Shown: in pieces, positions 51,581 through 61,203 of the stretch
How the letters are laid out: each line of letters starts with the position of its first letter
How positions within the stretch are numbered: the first letter of the stretch is position 1
DNA from: a bacterium
GTDB taxonomy: Bacteria; Electryoneota; RPQS01
Length of the DNA: 64,000 nucleotides
Direction: 5' to 3'
Assembly (NCBI GenBank): GCA_016702305.1
Contig: JADJEH010000001.1
Coordinates: 310,001 to 374,000 of the forward strand
Made by a program: the position numbers and the translations under genes
The notes under the pieces: generated by a model
The model's input: only the letters and a program-made list of their open reading frames with translations
Databases searched by the model: none
What the model was told of the DNA's origin: nothing

Positions 51581-53119
51581 ATGATCCCGATTCGCCGCGC
51601 TCTATTATCTGTCAGCGATAAGACTGGTCTCATTGAACTCGCGCAGGCCTTGCACGCCCACAACGTTGAGCTGATCGCTTCCGGCGGCACTGCCAAAGCG
51701 CTGCTTGATCACGGCCTGCCGGTCACCGAAGTCGCGCAATTCACCGGGCACCCTGAAGCGATGGAGGGACGTATCAAAACGCTGCATCCGCGCATTCATG
51801 GCGGCCTGCTCGCGCGGCGTGATCACACGGGTGACGACGCCGACATGCAGCGCCTGGGCCTCGATCCCATTGACCTGCTCGTCGTCAACTTCTATCCCTT
51901 CCAGCATACGCTTTCGTCGGGAAAATCCGCGGAAGAAATCAACGAGAACATTGATGTGGGCGGTCCTTCCATGGTGCGCGCCGCAGTCAAGAATCGTGCG
52001 CATGTTGCCATTCTTACGAATGTCGCGCAATACGCCGATTTTATCTCCGAGTTCAATGCGCAGCGCGGCGCCGTGTCCCCCGAGCTCGCGGACAAGCTGG
52101 GCCGCCATGCTTTCATGGAACTTGTCGCCTACGATGGCGCAATTGCCAACTGGCTGAACCCCGACGATTTCCAGGCCCTCGCGTTGCACAAGTCCCGCGC
52201 ATTGCGCTATGGTGAGAATCCGCATCAGCAGGCCGCCCTCTATGCGCCATTCCACATTCCCGCCGCTGGACTCGTCGCCGCTGACAAGCTCTCGGGGAAG
52301 CAACTTTCCTACAACAACTTGCTCGACGCCGACGGCGCGCTCGCCTTGCTCGGAGAATTCTCCGAGTGCGCCTGCGTGATAATCAAGCATGTTACACCGT
52401 GCGGCGTTGGCTTGGGCGGTACGGTTGATCAAGCCATTGCCACGGCGCTCAAAACCGATCCGGTTTCGGCATTTGGAGGAATCGTCGCCGTCAATCGCAC
52501 GTTCGACGAAACCGCCGCCCGGGCGTTGGCCGACATCTTCCTCGAGATCATCCTCGCGCCCGCGTTCACCGACAGCGCGCGCGAAATTCTCGCCAAGAAG
52601 AAAGCGCTGCGGCTCATCACCTACGATCAAGCCGCACTCGACTGCCGAGGAGTTGCCACGGAAGTTCGTGCCATATGGGGCGGCTATCTTGTGCAAGACC
52701 GCGACAACGGCTTCCCCGAATGGGCCGACGCCAAAGTCGTCACGAAGCGCGCGCCGACCAACGCTGAACTCACTGCGCTCAAGCTTGGTTGGATAGTTGC
52801 AAAACACGTTCGTTCCAACGCCATTGTCTTCGCCTCAGCGACCGGAACACTCGGCATCGGCGCCGGACAGATGTCGCGTGTGGACTCGACGCGCTTCGCC
52901 GTACTGAAAGCTGAGTCCGCCAAGCTCGCGCTCGCCAATTCTGTTTGTGCGTCTGACGCCTTCTTCCCCTTCCGCGACGGACTCGATCTCGTCGCGTCCG
53001 CCGGTGCCACCGCCGTTGTCCAGCCCGGCGGTTCTGTCCGCGATGAAGAAGTCATCACCGCCGCCGATGAACACAATATCGCCATGCTCTTTACGGGCCG
53101 CCGCCACTTCAAACACTGA
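51581..53119 (+). CDS. purH: Bifunctional AICAR formyltransferase/IMP cyclohydrolase
   Basis: 512 residues. The N-terminal cyclohydrolase domain (DKTGLIELAQAL, GRIKTLHPRIHGGLLARR, DLLVVNFYPF) is followed by the AICAR transformylase domain (RYGENPHQQAALY, KHVTPCGVG, SDAFFPFRDGLDL, VVQPGGSVRDEEVI). It does the last two steps to IMP. Full length, no oddities. Confidence 0.97.
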   Translation: MIPIRRALLSVSDKTGLIELAQALHAHNVELIASGGTAKALLDHGLPVTEVAQFTGHPEAMEGRIKTLHPRIHGGLLARRDHTGDDADMQRLGLDPIDLLVVNFYPFQHTLSSGKSAEEINENIDVGGPSMVRAAVKNRAHVAILTNVAQYADFISEFNAQRGAVSPELADKLGRHAFMELVAYDGAIANWLNPDDFQALALHKSRALRYGENPHQQAALYAPFHIPAAGLVAADKLSGKQLSYNNLLDADGALALLGEFSECACVIIKHVTPCGVGLGGTVDQAIATALKTDPVSAFGGIVAVNRTFDETAARALADIFLEIILAPAFTDSAREILAKKKALRLITYDQAALDCRGVATEVRAIWGGYLVQDRDNGFPEWADAKVVTKRAPTNAELTALKLGWIVAKHVRSNAIVFASATGTLGIGAGQMSRVDSTRFAVLKAESAKLALANSVCASDAFFPFRDGLDLVASAGATAVVQPGGSVRDEEVITAADEHNIAMLFTGRRHFKH

Positions 53120-53129
53120 GCTTCATCTC

Positions 53130-53471
53130 ATGAGTTCCTGGCCACACCATCTCAAGCAACCGCTCTATGTTCGCCCCTCTTCCCGAGTGCGCTACATGGG
53201 CAAAAACTACATTGTTAAGCGTGACGTCAGCGGCGCCATTTACAGCCTCGTCGGCCGCATGACCCGCAAACTGCCGTCCCTCGCACAGGCCATCGCCGCC
53301 GCTGAAAATCAGAAACTGATCTGCACGTGGGGCGCCTACTACTCGATCTACGTTGCCGTGGATCGCGACGAACAGCCGCTGATTCTCGAGTATCTCTGGG
53401 AAGAAGAAAAGAAACGCGGCATCAATCCGCCCGATCTGGGCGCTGGAATCGTACTCTCCGACGAGGGTTGA
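53130..53471 (+). CDS. Hypothetical 113-residue protein
   Basis: Not recognised. ATG 53130 begins 10 nt after the purH stop. The sequence starts MSSWPHHLKQPLYVRPSSRV, continues with RYMGKNYIVKRDVSGAIYSL and a mixed alpha/beta pattern, and has WGAYYSIYVAVDRDEQPLIL and EYLWEEEKKRGINPPDL near the end. No signal peptide or membrane segment, so cytoplasmic. It lies between purH and mreB with 30 nt before mreB. Codon pattern and dense packing support a real gene, but no function is suggested. Confidence 0.65.
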   Translation: MSSWPHHLKQPLYVRPSSRVRYMGKNYIVKRDVSGAIYSLVGRMTRKLPSLAQAIAAAENQKLICTWGAYYSIYVAVDRDEQPLILEYLWEEEKKRGINPPDLGAGIVLSDEG

Positions 53472-53501
53472 TCCTCGTCTTAACATCCTTCCGAGGAGCA
53501 T

Positions 53502-54524
53502 ATGTCCTTTTCCCTATCGGGATTGTTCTCCAACGAGATCGCCATTGATCTCGGCACTCGCAACACCCTCGTCTTCGTCAAAGGCAAGGGGATTCTCGTG
53601 CGCGAACCTTCCATGGTCGCCATTCGCAAAAGCGACCGAAAAGTCATCGCCATCGGGAATGAAGCTCGCGAAATGCTCGGCAAAACCCATCGCGATCTTG
53701 AAGTCATCCGACCCATGCGCGACGGTGTGATTGACGACGATGAAGTCGCTGAAATCATGATCCGTGCCCTCATCCGCAAAGCGCAAACCAATCGCCTGCT
53801 GCGGCCGCGTGTCATTGTCTGCGTACCATCAGGCGTCACGAAATCTGAAAAACGGATCATTCGCGACAGCGCCGAGCACGCCGGCGCCCGCGAAGTTTTC
53901 CTGATCGCGGAGCCCATGGCCGCCGCGCTGGGCGTCGGTCTGCCGGTGTTGGACCCCATCGGAAACATGGTCATTGACATCGGCGGCGGCACCACGGAAA
54001 TCGCGGTGATCGCCCTCTCCGGTATCATCACCGACACGTCAATTCGCGTCGGTGGCGACGAACTCGATGAGTCCATCATTCAGTTCATGCGCCGTAACTA
54101 CAACCTGCTGATCGGTGAACGCACCGCCGAAGAGATCAAAACGCGAATCGGGTCCGCCGCCAAACTGGAACAAGAACTCTCCATCGTCGCCAAAGGACGC
54201 GACCTTGTAGAGGGCGTGCCCAAAGCCGTTGAAATCAATTCCATCGAAATTCGCGACGCCATTGACGAACCGATCTCGCAAATTGTGGACGCCGTCAAGA
54301 ACGCCCTCGAAAAGACGCCACCCGAACTCGCCGCCGACATCCGGGATCGCGGTATCATCATGACCGGCGGCGGCGCGCTCATCCGCGGTCTCGACGTGCG
54401 CTTGCGTGAAGAGACGTCGCTGCCCGTATTCCTCGCGGACGATCCGCTGACGTGCGTCGTGCGCGGCACTGGCAAAGTGCTCGACGACATGGAAACCTAT
54501 CACCGCGTACTGCTCCCCAACTAA
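53502..54524 (+). CDS. mreB: Rod-shape protein MreB (actin-like)
   Basis: 340 residues with the actin-fold nucleotide sites: phosphate 1 IAIDLGTRNTLVFV, phosphate 2 MVIDIGGGTTEIAVIAL, adenosine ITGGGALIRG-like IIMTGGGALIRGLD, and the connecting PSGVTKSEKR. MreB filaments guide lateral wall synthesis. A strong GAGGAG ribosome-binding site at 53492-53497 precedes the ATG. First gene of the mreB-mreC-mreD-mrdA-rodA block. Confidence 0.97.
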   Translation: MSFSLSGLFSNEIAIDLGTRNTLVFVKGKGILVREPSMVAIRKSDRKVIAIGNEAREMLGKTHRDLEVIRPMRDGVIDDDEVAEIMIRALIRKAQTNRLLRPRVIVCVPSGVTKSEKRIIRDSAEHAGAREVFLIAEPMAAALGVGLPVLDPIGNMVIDIGGGTTEIAVIALSGIITDTSIRVGGDELDESIIQFMRRNYNLLIGERTAEEIKTRIGSAAKLEQELSIVAKGRDLVEGVPKAVEINSIEIRDAIDEPISQIVDAVKNALEKTPPELAADIRDRGIIMTGGGALIRGLDVRLREETSLPVFLADDPLTCVVRGTGKVLDDMETYHRVLLPN

Positions 54525-54529
54525 TCCCA

Positions 54530-55369
54530 ATGTCGGTGCGCAATCGCCGCAGCGGCGGTACTCTGGAATGGACGGCCTTTCTCATCTGCGCGGCCATCTC
54601 GGTCGTGTTGCTGTTGACCAGCCCCAAACCCGGCGCGCGTGAGCTTAAAGACACCGCGTCCGATGTCGTCGGCTATGCCGCCTCACCGTTGCATGCCGTC
54701 CGCCGCATTTTTTCAATCTGGTCCGACTTCGACATCCTCCAACAGCACGCTCTCACTCTCGGCAAAGAAAACGCCAAGCTTCGCGACGCGCTGATTGAGA
54801 ATGAACGCCTGCGCGCGCTTCTCGAGTATCGTCAACGCAGCGATTACACGACTGTTCCCGCTTCCACCATCAGCGCTGTCGGTCCGGCGCTCGGCGGTCA
54901 GTTTCGCTTGGACCGCGGCCGCACTTCAGGTATAGAGCTTAACGCCGCCGTCATTACCCCCCTCGGTTTGGTCGGAAAGACCATTGAAGTCACCGACCAC
55001 ACCACGCTCGTGCAAACTCTGATTGGAAACAGCTACGGCGTTGCCGTCTTGCTGGAACGCACGCGCATGCGCGGCATTCTGCGCTGGACAGGCCCCGATC
55101 AGTTCACTCTATCCGGTTTGCCGCAAGGTGTTGACGTCAAATCCGGCGATCTCGTCCTGACTTCCGGTTATGGTTCCGTTTTTCCCAAGGACATTCGCGT
55201 AGGCGTCATAACCGACGACCCTTCCGAACTCTCTATATATGGAGAGACTTGGCGTGTCCAGCCTTTTGTGGATTTCCGCACCGTAGAAGATGTCTTCATC
55301 GTGACTGGCACTGACTGGCCCGATCCATACGCCGGGCAAAACGATCCGCAGATTGAGGCACAGCCATGA
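54530..55369 (+). CDS. mreC: Rod-shape protein MreC
   Basis: 279 residues. N-terminal anchor helix (EWTAFLICAAISVVLLL), short coiled coil (about 70-105), then the two beta-barrel domains: VGPALGGQFRLDRGRTSGIE, NAAVITPLGLVGK, SGDLVLTSGYGSVFPKDIRVG. It links cytoplasmic MreB to periplasmic PBP2. ATG 54530 is 5 nt after mreB; the frame is open upstream into mreB but that part is a shadow. Overlaps mreD by 4 nt. Confidence 0.95.
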   Translation: MSVRNRRSGGTLEWTAFLICAAISVVLLLTSPKPGARELKDTASDVVGYAASPLHAVRRIFSIWSDFDILQQHALTLGKENAKLRDALIENERLRALLEYRQRSDYTTVPASTISAVGPALGGQFRLDRGRTSGIELNAAVITPLGLVGKTIEVTDHTTLVQTLIGNSYGVAVLLERTRMRGILRWTGPDQFTLSGLPQGVDVKSGDLVLTSGYGSVFPKDIRVGVITDDPSELSIYGETWRVQPFVDFRTVEDVFIVTGTDWPDPYAGQNDPQIEAQP

Positions 55370-55845
55370 GCCCCAAACTGCTGATCACCGCGCTTAGTCT
55401 GTTGATACTACAAGCCGGCCTGGGGCCGCTGCTTACCATCGGTTACGCCAGACCGTCATTCTTGCTCCCGTTCGCGGTCTTCGTCGGTTTGACGCTCGGC
55501 CCGCTCTGGGGCAGCGTAGCAGGCTTCCTGCTCGGACTTGCGATTGACGCCCTCGGCGGCCTGCCGTTGGGAATGTCCGCACTCGCCATGTGCATCGCCG
55601 GCTTCTTCTCCGCTAAACTCGCTGCCGACGCGCCGGTCCGCCTGTGGTGGCCGTGGACCGTTATGGTTCTGCTCTTTGCCTTCGTGCTCGAAGTCCTGCG
55701 GATGCTTCTGCTCGCGCGAGCGAATCAACTGCCGTTCCTGGGCCTCTTGCTCTGGAGCGGAATCCCGTCGGCACTCTGGACCACCGCTCTGGCCGTACTG
55801 TGGTTCCTGTCGCCCTTGCATAAGAGTGAAGGCGCGGCGCGATGA
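55366..55845 (+). CDS. mreD: Rod-shape protein MreD
   Basis: 159 residues, almost wholly hydrophobic with five or so membrane segments. GPLWGSVAGFLLGLAIDALGG and PLGMSALAMCIAGFF are the pattern of MreD. Assignment rests on that and on its place between mreC and mrdA (4-nt overlaps on both sides). Integral inner-membrane member of the rod complex. Confidence 0.92.
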   Translation: MSPKLLITALSLLILQAGLGPLLTIGYARPSFLLPFAVFVGLTLGPLWGSVAGFLLGLAIDALGGLPLGMSALAMCIAGFFSAKLAADAPVRLWWPWTVMVLLFAFVLEVLRMLLLARANQLPFLGLLLWSGIPSALWTTALAVLWFLSPLHKSEGAAR

Positions 55846-57683
55846 GTCAGCGCAACGAGATCCTCCGCGATGCCAGCTTCATCGCAGTCGGTCTGCTTGT
55901 CTTCGCAGTCCTGATCTACCGCTTGGTACAACTGCAAGTTGTGCAAGGCCCCGAGTATCGCGCGAAATCGGAAGACAATCGCATTCGTTTCGTCGAAATG
56001 CTCGCGCCGCGCGGCGTTATTCGTGATCGCCATGGCTACCTGCTGGTCAGCAACCGCCCGAGCTACACCTGTTACGGCATTCCGCGCGATCTGTATAAAG
56101 ACAGTCTCGCCGTGGAACAACTTGGCTTCGCCGTTGCGCGTGACCCTCGCGAAATCCGGGACGAACAACTCCGACCCTATCGCAGCTCCTTTCGGCCGCA
56201 GCGCCTCCGCCGCGACCTGCCTTACACCTTACTTGCCCGTTTCGAAGAGACTCGCGACCGCATCCCCGGCGCCTATCTCGAAATCGAACCGAAGCGCTTT
56301 TATCCCGGCAATGTCGCCGCACACGCCATCGGTTATGTCGCCGAAATCTCCGACGACGAACTGAGCAAATATCCCGGCCTGCAATCCGGTGACCTGGTTG
56401 GCAAGCGCGGCCTTGAAAAGCTCTATGACAAAGACCTGCGCGGCGTCAAAGGCAATCGCCTGTCCGTCGTGGACGTTCATGGTCAAGAGGTGCACACCGA
56501 GCAAACCCTTGGCCGCATCGAGCCTGTTCCCGGTCAGGAACTCTGGACCAGCTTTGACATTCATGCGCAGCTTCTCGCCGAATCCTTGCTCGTAGATAAG
56601 ATCGGTTCCGTCGTTGCCATGGACGTGCGCACCGGCGGAGTGGTCGTCATGGCCAGCGCGCCGACCTACGATCCTGATATCTTCGCAGGTTCGATCTCCA
56701 GCACCGACTGGAATGCGCTGCTCAATGATCCCGAAAAGCCGATGCTGAACCGCTCGGTACAGACGATGTACCCGCCCGGCTCCACCATCAAACCCGCCAT
56801 GCTCATTGAAGGCCTGGCCAGTGGTGTCATCAACACCTCGTGGGGCGTCTCCTGCCCCGGCAGCTTCACCTATGGCAATCGCACCTTTAAATGCTGGAAA
56901 AAGGGCGGACACGGCCACATTGATTGCGTGCAGTCGCTGGCCCAAAGCTGCGACGTGTTCTACTATAAACTCGGATTGCTCCTCGGCGTTGACGGCATCA
57001 ATCGCGCCTTCACGCGCTTTCACCTCGGGTCTGCCACGGGCATAGACCAAACAAGCGAAGCAGCGGGAAACGTTCCCTCGCGTGAATACTATGACAAACG
57101 CTACGGCCCGAACGGATGGTCCACGGGCTTCCTCGTCTCTGTGTCCATCGGCCAGGGGGAAATGCTCGCAACGCCGCTCCAACTCTGCGCGTTTACTGCC
57201 GCAATCGCCAATGACGGCGTGTGGAAACAACCATTTCTTGTGGATGGCGTCTACGATCCTTCGACCCATACCCTCAAGAAACGCGCACCCGCCGAAGATC
57301 GTCAGCCCGATGTTCCACTGTCCATCATCGAGATCGCTCAGAGGGGTATGACCGAAGTCGTCTGGGGACCGTCCGGCACCGCCCGCAAACAGCAGGACGA
57401 TTCCTGTCGAATCGCGGGCAAAACCGGCACCGCGCAAAATGCCCACGGCGACGATCACGGTTGGTTCATCTGCTACGGCCCCGTGGACAATCCGATGTAC
57501 GCTTGCTGCGCGCTCATTGAATTCGGCAAAAGCGGCTCCGGTGCGGGCGGACCGGTAGCAGGCGAAGTCCTGCGCCAACTGATTCGCCGCGAACTCTATC
57601 CCGAACTTTACAAAGAGAAGAACGAGGAAGAGATCGAGGCCGAACCGCAGCTCGAACCTGTCGCGGAAAGTCGAACGCCATGA
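55842..57683 (+). CDS. mrdA: Penicillin-binding protein 2 (transpeptidase)
   Basis: 613 residues. One N-terminal membrane helix, the dimerisation/pedestal domain (PRGVIRDRHGYLLVSNRPSY), then the transpeptidase with SxxK in PPGSTIKPAM (S314, K317), SxN-type SCD in AQSCDVFYY, and KTGTAQ (K527). It crosslinks side-wall peptidoglycan with RodA as partner glycosyltransferase and is a beta-lactam target. A cysteine-containing stretch (WGVSCPGSFTYGNRTFKCWK) is as in other PBP2s. Overlaps mreD and rodA by 4 nt each. Confidence 0.96.
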   Translation: MSQRNEILRDASFIAVGLLVFAVLIYRLVQLQVVQGPEYRAKSEDNRIRFVEMLAPRGVIRDRHGYLLVSNRPSYTCYGIPRDLYKDSLAVEQLGFAVARDPREIRDEQLRPYRSSFRPQRLRRDLPYTLLARFEETRDRIPGAYLEIEPKRFYPGNVAAHAIGYVAEISDDELSKYPGLQSGDLVGKRGLEKLYDKDLRGVKGNRLSVVDVHGQEVHTEQTLGRIEPVPGQELWTSFDIHAQLLAESLLVDKIGSVVAMDVRTGGVVVMASAPTYDPDIFAGSISSTDWNALLNDPEKPMLNRSVQTMYPPGSTIKPAMLIEGLASGVINTSWGVSCPGSFTYGNRTFKCWKKGGHGHIDCVQSLAQSCDVFYYKLGLLLGVDGINRAFTRFHLGSATGIDQTSEAAGNVPSREYYDKRYGPNGWSTGFLVSVSIGQGEMLATPLQLCAFTAAIANDGVWKQPFLVDGVYDPSTHTLKKRAPAEDRQPDVPLSIIEIAQRGMTEVVWGPSGTARKQQDDSCRIAGKTGTAQNAHGDDHGWFICYGPVDNPMYACCALIEFGKSGSGAGGPVAGEVLRQLIRRELYPELYKEKNEEEIEAEPQLEPVAESRTP

Positions 57684-58885
57684 GCCGCGGGAAATTCTCC
57701 GACCTCTGGCTGCTCGTCGCCATCCTCGTGTTGCTCGCCGTCGGCCTGTTAGCTAATTTCTCAACGAGTATCGCCGACGGATCCGGCCTCTACCAGAAAC
57801 AGTTCTTCTGGATCGGCATCGGCTCCGCGATTGCTTTGGCGATCCTGTCCGTGCCGCTGCGCTTCTTCGAGATGCTCTCCTACATCTTTTACGGCGTCTC
57901 GATCGTCAGCCTCCTCTTGGTCCTTGCCGTCGGCTCGACGCACAAGGGCGCGACCAGTTGGTTCGTCTTCGGCTCCGTGCAATTGCAACCCTCCGAATTC
58001 GCCAAAGTCGCCACGCTGCTCGCCGTCGCCAGATTGCTCGCCGAGCATCCTCGCGATTTAGATCGCTTCTGGCTGTTCGCCGTCGCCTGTATCATGACCG
58101 TCGTGCCCATGGCCTTGATTCTCGTCCAGCCCGACCTTGGCACGGCCTTGATTTTTCCCGTTATGCTCTTTGTCCTGCTGACATGGGCAGGTGTCGCGCC
58201 GCAATACATCCTCCTGATGTTTATGCCGGTCGCCGCCGTGCTGACGGTCTGGAGCATGCCGCTGCATATCATTGTCTTGCTGCTTCTGGTCGCCATTGCC
58301 TACGTCTCCATCCGCCGCCTGCCGTGGGTTGCCGCGCTGACCGGACTCTACCTGTTCTTTGGCACGTTGACCCCTAAGCTCTGGAGCAAACTCGAACCGC
58401 ATCAGCAGCGCCGCATCACGACCTTCCTTGATCCCGAGGCTGATCCGCTCGGCGCAGCGTATCAGTTGATTCAATCAAAAATCGCCGTCGGCTCCGGCGG
58501 CTTGCTCGGCAAAGGTTTCCTGAACGGCACCCAGACGCAGTTGCAATTCCTGCCCGAGGGCCACAACGACTTCATCTTCTCGGCCTTCGCCGAAGAGTGG
58601 GGTTTCGTCGGCGCCGTCATCGTCGTCGTCGCGTTTCTCGTCTTCTACTATCGCGGTATCGCCATCGCGTCCAAGTGCCACTCGAGCTTCCATTCGCTCG
58701 TCGCAATCGGAGTCGTCGGCACCATCATCTTTCAGGCCCTGACCAATCTCCTGATGACCGTCGGGCTTCTGCCCGTCACCGGTTTGCCCTTGCCGCTGGT
58801 CAGCTATGGCGGAAGTTCAATGTTGGTGACGCTCGCCATGGTCGGCCTGCTCTTTAGCGCGGCATTGCGGTGGCGCGAGTACTAA
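57680..58885 (+). CDS. rodA: Rod-shape SEDS glycosyltransferase RodA
   Basis: 401 residues, ten hydrophobic segments. SEDS motifs include GATSWFVFGSVQLQPSEFAK, PDLGTALIF, LPEGHNDFIFSAFAEEWGF, and the C-terminal TGLPLPLVSYGGSSML. It polymerises glycan strands from lipid II together with PBP2. The following M23 peptidase gene starts 16 nt before its stop. Confidence 0.96.
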   Translation: MSRGKFSDLWLLVAILVLLAVGLLANFSTSIADGSGLYQKQFFWIGIGSAIALAILSVPLRFFEMLSYIFYGVSIVSLLLVLAVGSTHKGATSWFVFGSVQLQPSEFAKVATLLAVARLLAEHPRDLDRFWLFAVACIMTVVPMALILVQPDLGTALIFPVMLFVLLTWAGVAPQYILLMFMPVAAVLTVWSMPLHIIVLLLLVAIAYVSIRRLPWVAALTGLYLFFGTLTPKLWSKLEPHQQRRITTFLDPEADPLGAAYQLIQSKIAVGSGGLLGKGFLNGTQTQLQFLPEGHNDFIFSAFAEEWGFVGAVIVVVAFLVFYYRGIAIASKCHSSFHSLVAIGVVGTIIFQALTNLLMTVGLLPVTGLPLPLVSYGGSSMLVTLAMVGLLFSAALRWREY

Positions 58886-60399
58886 TCGTTCTCCTGTGTG
58901 TCGTTGTAGCCCAGGCGGCGGACTATCTTTGGCCGTTGCCCGATTCGCGCACGCTCACAGGCGGACACGCCGACAGCCGTACCGATCACTTCCATGGCGG
59001 CGTGGATTTGCGCGCCCGCACTCCGCTGCGCGTTGTCGCTCCCACCGACGGTTGGATTGAACGTGTTGCCATCAATCCGCCCGGCTATGGCCGCACGCTC
59101 TACTATCGCCTGAGCGATGGCCGTACCGCCGTCTTCGGACACCTGTCGCGCTATGAACCCCAACTGCAAGCCACCGTCCGCGACAGCCAACTCGCTGTCG
59201 GCACCTATCGCATAGATGTCAGCTACGACGAAGCCAACTCGCCGCACCGCTATAGCGCGGGCGACGTAATCTGTTACACCGGTGCAAGCGGTCGCGGACC
59301 TGCCCACCTGCACTTTGAAATCCGTGATGGCGCGACACAGCTTGATCCGCTCATGTTCTTTGAACCGCGCGATCACGACGACCCCGCCATCGTTGGCGTG
59401 AGCTGGATCAAATTCTCCGATGACATTCCATCGGCCGCCGGTCGCTCGCTGGCGCTCAACGCATCGCCGCGCGTCCAATCCTCCGAGCCCGTCGCATTTC
59501 TTGTTCGCACTTACGACCCCGGACCATGGGGGCGAAATGCCGTCCCACGCTTCATCCGTGTTTATGCCGACGAACAGTTGATCTTTGAAGATCGCTCCAG
59601 CGAAATCAATCTGCAAGGTCCGCAGAGTATCTACGCTAAGCTCGTCTATCCCGAGTTCAAGACCAATGACCGCGACGTGCGCCGACTCTTTCTTTGGCCT
59701 GAACGCGGCACGCGCGATGAACAACTTCCGGCCGGTTGGCTCGACAATTTCACCGGCGTTGTCCGCATCGAAGTCGAAGACCGCAACGGGAACACCAGCA
59801 GCGTTCGCATTCCCGTGCAATCCGGCGCGCAGCGCTCTGCCATGCGCGTTGCCGGGAGCTGCGAATCCAACGGCTTCAGTCTAAGCGGCGACAATATTGC
59901 CATGAGCTGGGCTGACCTCCTGCCGGTCGGCGACGAAGTTCACATCCGTGATGACAATTTTGCCCTGCCTGCTAAACTCGTTTTGACCGCAGACCAAGCG
60001 TTCGAGCCCGGCAAGTACTTCTACAAGCGCAGCGGCGCCACGGGTAAGTCCGCGATCTGGCGCATCCCCGCCGATGACACAAGCACGATGTCCTGCTACG
60101 TCCTGCGCGGCGGAACCTATGGCATTGCTTACGATGATACCCCGCCGCGCCTGACCCTATCCGGACAGAGCGGCCAGATCAAATTCACGCTCGCCGACGA
60201 CGAGTCATCCATTGATGACTCCAACGTGCGCTGCACCGTGGACGGCCAGACCGCGATTCCTGAGTACGAGTACGAAGAAGACGGCGGCACAATCTGGACG
60301 CCGCAGAAACTCGGCAGCGGCAAACACAAAGTGCAGTTCACCGCTGCCAATCGCGCCGGACTGACGAAGACCTGGGATATTACGGTGACGATTCCATGA
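58870..60399 (+). CDS. Exported M23-family (LytM) metallopeptidase
   Basis: 509 residues. Short signal peptide (MARVLIVLLCVVVAQAA). The LytM domain comes first: the metal-site HxxxD in DHFHGGVDLRA and the second His motif AHLHFEIRDG, with GRTLYYRLSDGRTAVFGHLS. About 330 residues of beta-rich, Ig-like sequence follow, which I cannot name. M23 enzymes cut peptide crosslinks in murein; conserved metal residues suggest an active enzyme rather than an EnvC-like activator. GTG start overlaps rodA by 16 nt, tying it to the elongation genes. Confidence 0.9.
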   Translation: MARVLIVLLCVVVAQAADYLWPLPDSRTLTGGHADSRTDHFHGGVDLRARTPLRVVAPTDGWIERVAINPPGYGRTLYYRLSDGRTAVFGHLSRYEPQLQATVRDSQLAVGTYRIDVSYDEANSPHRYSAGDVICYTGASGRGPAHLHFEIRDGATQLDPLMFFEPRDHDDPAIVGVSWIKFSDDIPSAAGRSLALNASPRVQSSEPVAFLVRTYDPGPWGRNAVPRFIRVYADEQLIFEDRSSEINLQGPQSIYAKLVYPEFKTNDRDVRRLFLWPERGTRDEQLPAGWLDNFTGVVRIEVEDRNGNTSSVRIPVQSGAQRSAMRVAGSCESNGFSLSGDNIAMSWADLLPVGDEVHIRDDNFALPAKLVLTADQAFEPGKYFYKRSGATGKSAIWRIPADDTSTMSCYVLRGGTYGIAYDDTPPRLTLSGQSGQIKFTLADDESSIDDSNVRCTVDGQTAIPEYEYEEDGGTIWTPQKLGSGKHKVQFTAANRAGLTKTWDITVTIP

Positions 60400-61094
60400 T
60401 ACCCATTCGCGACGAAAACCCCACGCGCGGCACTCCGATCGTCACCATCGGACTGATTGCAATAAACGTCGTCGTCTTCGCCTTCCAATTCACGATGCCG
60501 CCTGACGCTCAGCAGGCATTCGTATTTGCATGGGGCGCGATTCCGCGCGACATCGTGGGCGGCTGGGACTTGCTTCCCGCCATTCCGCTCTCGTGGCTGA
60601 CGCTCTGGTCTTCCATGTTCATGCACGGCGGCCTGATGCATCTCGGCGGGAATATGCTCTATCTCTGGATCTTCGGCAACAACATCGAAGACACGCTCGG
60701 CCACTTCAAATTCCTGCTCTTCTATCTGACGGGAGGCTTGGTCGCCGCGCTGAGCCATATCGTCTTCGATCCGTCGTCCGAAATTCCCATGGTGGGAGCC
60801 TCCGGCGCCATCAGTGCGGTCTTAGGTGCGTACATGCTGGCCTATCCCAAGGCGCGCGTCGTGGTCCTACTCTGGATCGTATACATCGTGCGCTTCATCA
60901 CCGTCCCGGCGATCTTGATGCTCGGCATCTGGTTCGTCATGCAGCTCGGCGGCTTCGCCAATGAAATGAATCGGCAGGGCGGGGGAGTCGCTTGGTTAGC
61001 CCATATCGGCGGCTTCGTCAGCGGCGTTATCATGATTCTGCTGGCTGGCGTCCGCCCCAACCGAACGACCACGCGGACATCCCCGTGGCGCTGA
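60396..61094 (+). CDS. Rhomboid-family intramembrane serine protease
   Basis: 232 residues, six to seven membrane helices. The catalytic pair is seen in VGASGAISA (S136) and AHIGGFVSG (H203); MHGGLMHLGGNMLYLWIFG is the helix-2 oxyanion motif. It cuts membrane proteins within or near the bilayer; substrates unknown. ATG overlaps the M23 gene by 4 nt, so it belongs to the same transcript. Confidence 0.93.
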   Translation: MIPIRDENPTRGTPIVTIGLIAINVVVFAFQFTMPPDAQQAFVFAWGAIPRDIVGGWDLLPAIPLSWLTLWSSMFMHGGLMHLGGNMLYLWIFGNNIEDTLGHFKFLLFYLTGGLVAALSHIVFDPSSEIPMVGASGAISAVLGAYMLAYPKARVVVLLWIVYIVRFITVPAILMLGIWFVMQLGGFANEMNRQGGGVAWLAHIGGFVSGVIMILLAGVRPNRTTTRTSPWR

Positions 61095-61203
61095 GAACTT
61101 CGTCCCCGACACTGGCCGAGTCAGGTCACGACCGCCGCAACCCGGCCTGAGTGGCCTGTGCCAATTTCTAATTGCTACTTTCACTTTTCTAATCTGACAT
61201 ACC
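61095..61203 (+). other. Intergenic leader before valS (109 bp)
   Basis: No gene. It holds a T-rich stretch with TTTCTAAT twice (61167-61174 and 61186-61193). I see no TTGACA-type promoter, T-box-like specifier structure or terminator that I could support. Confidence 0.3.

Noticed and set aside
56229..57578. 449-codon open frame on the minus strand opposite mrdA
   Set aside because: Mirror of PBP2 codons with no protein-like features; caused by GC-rich third positions.
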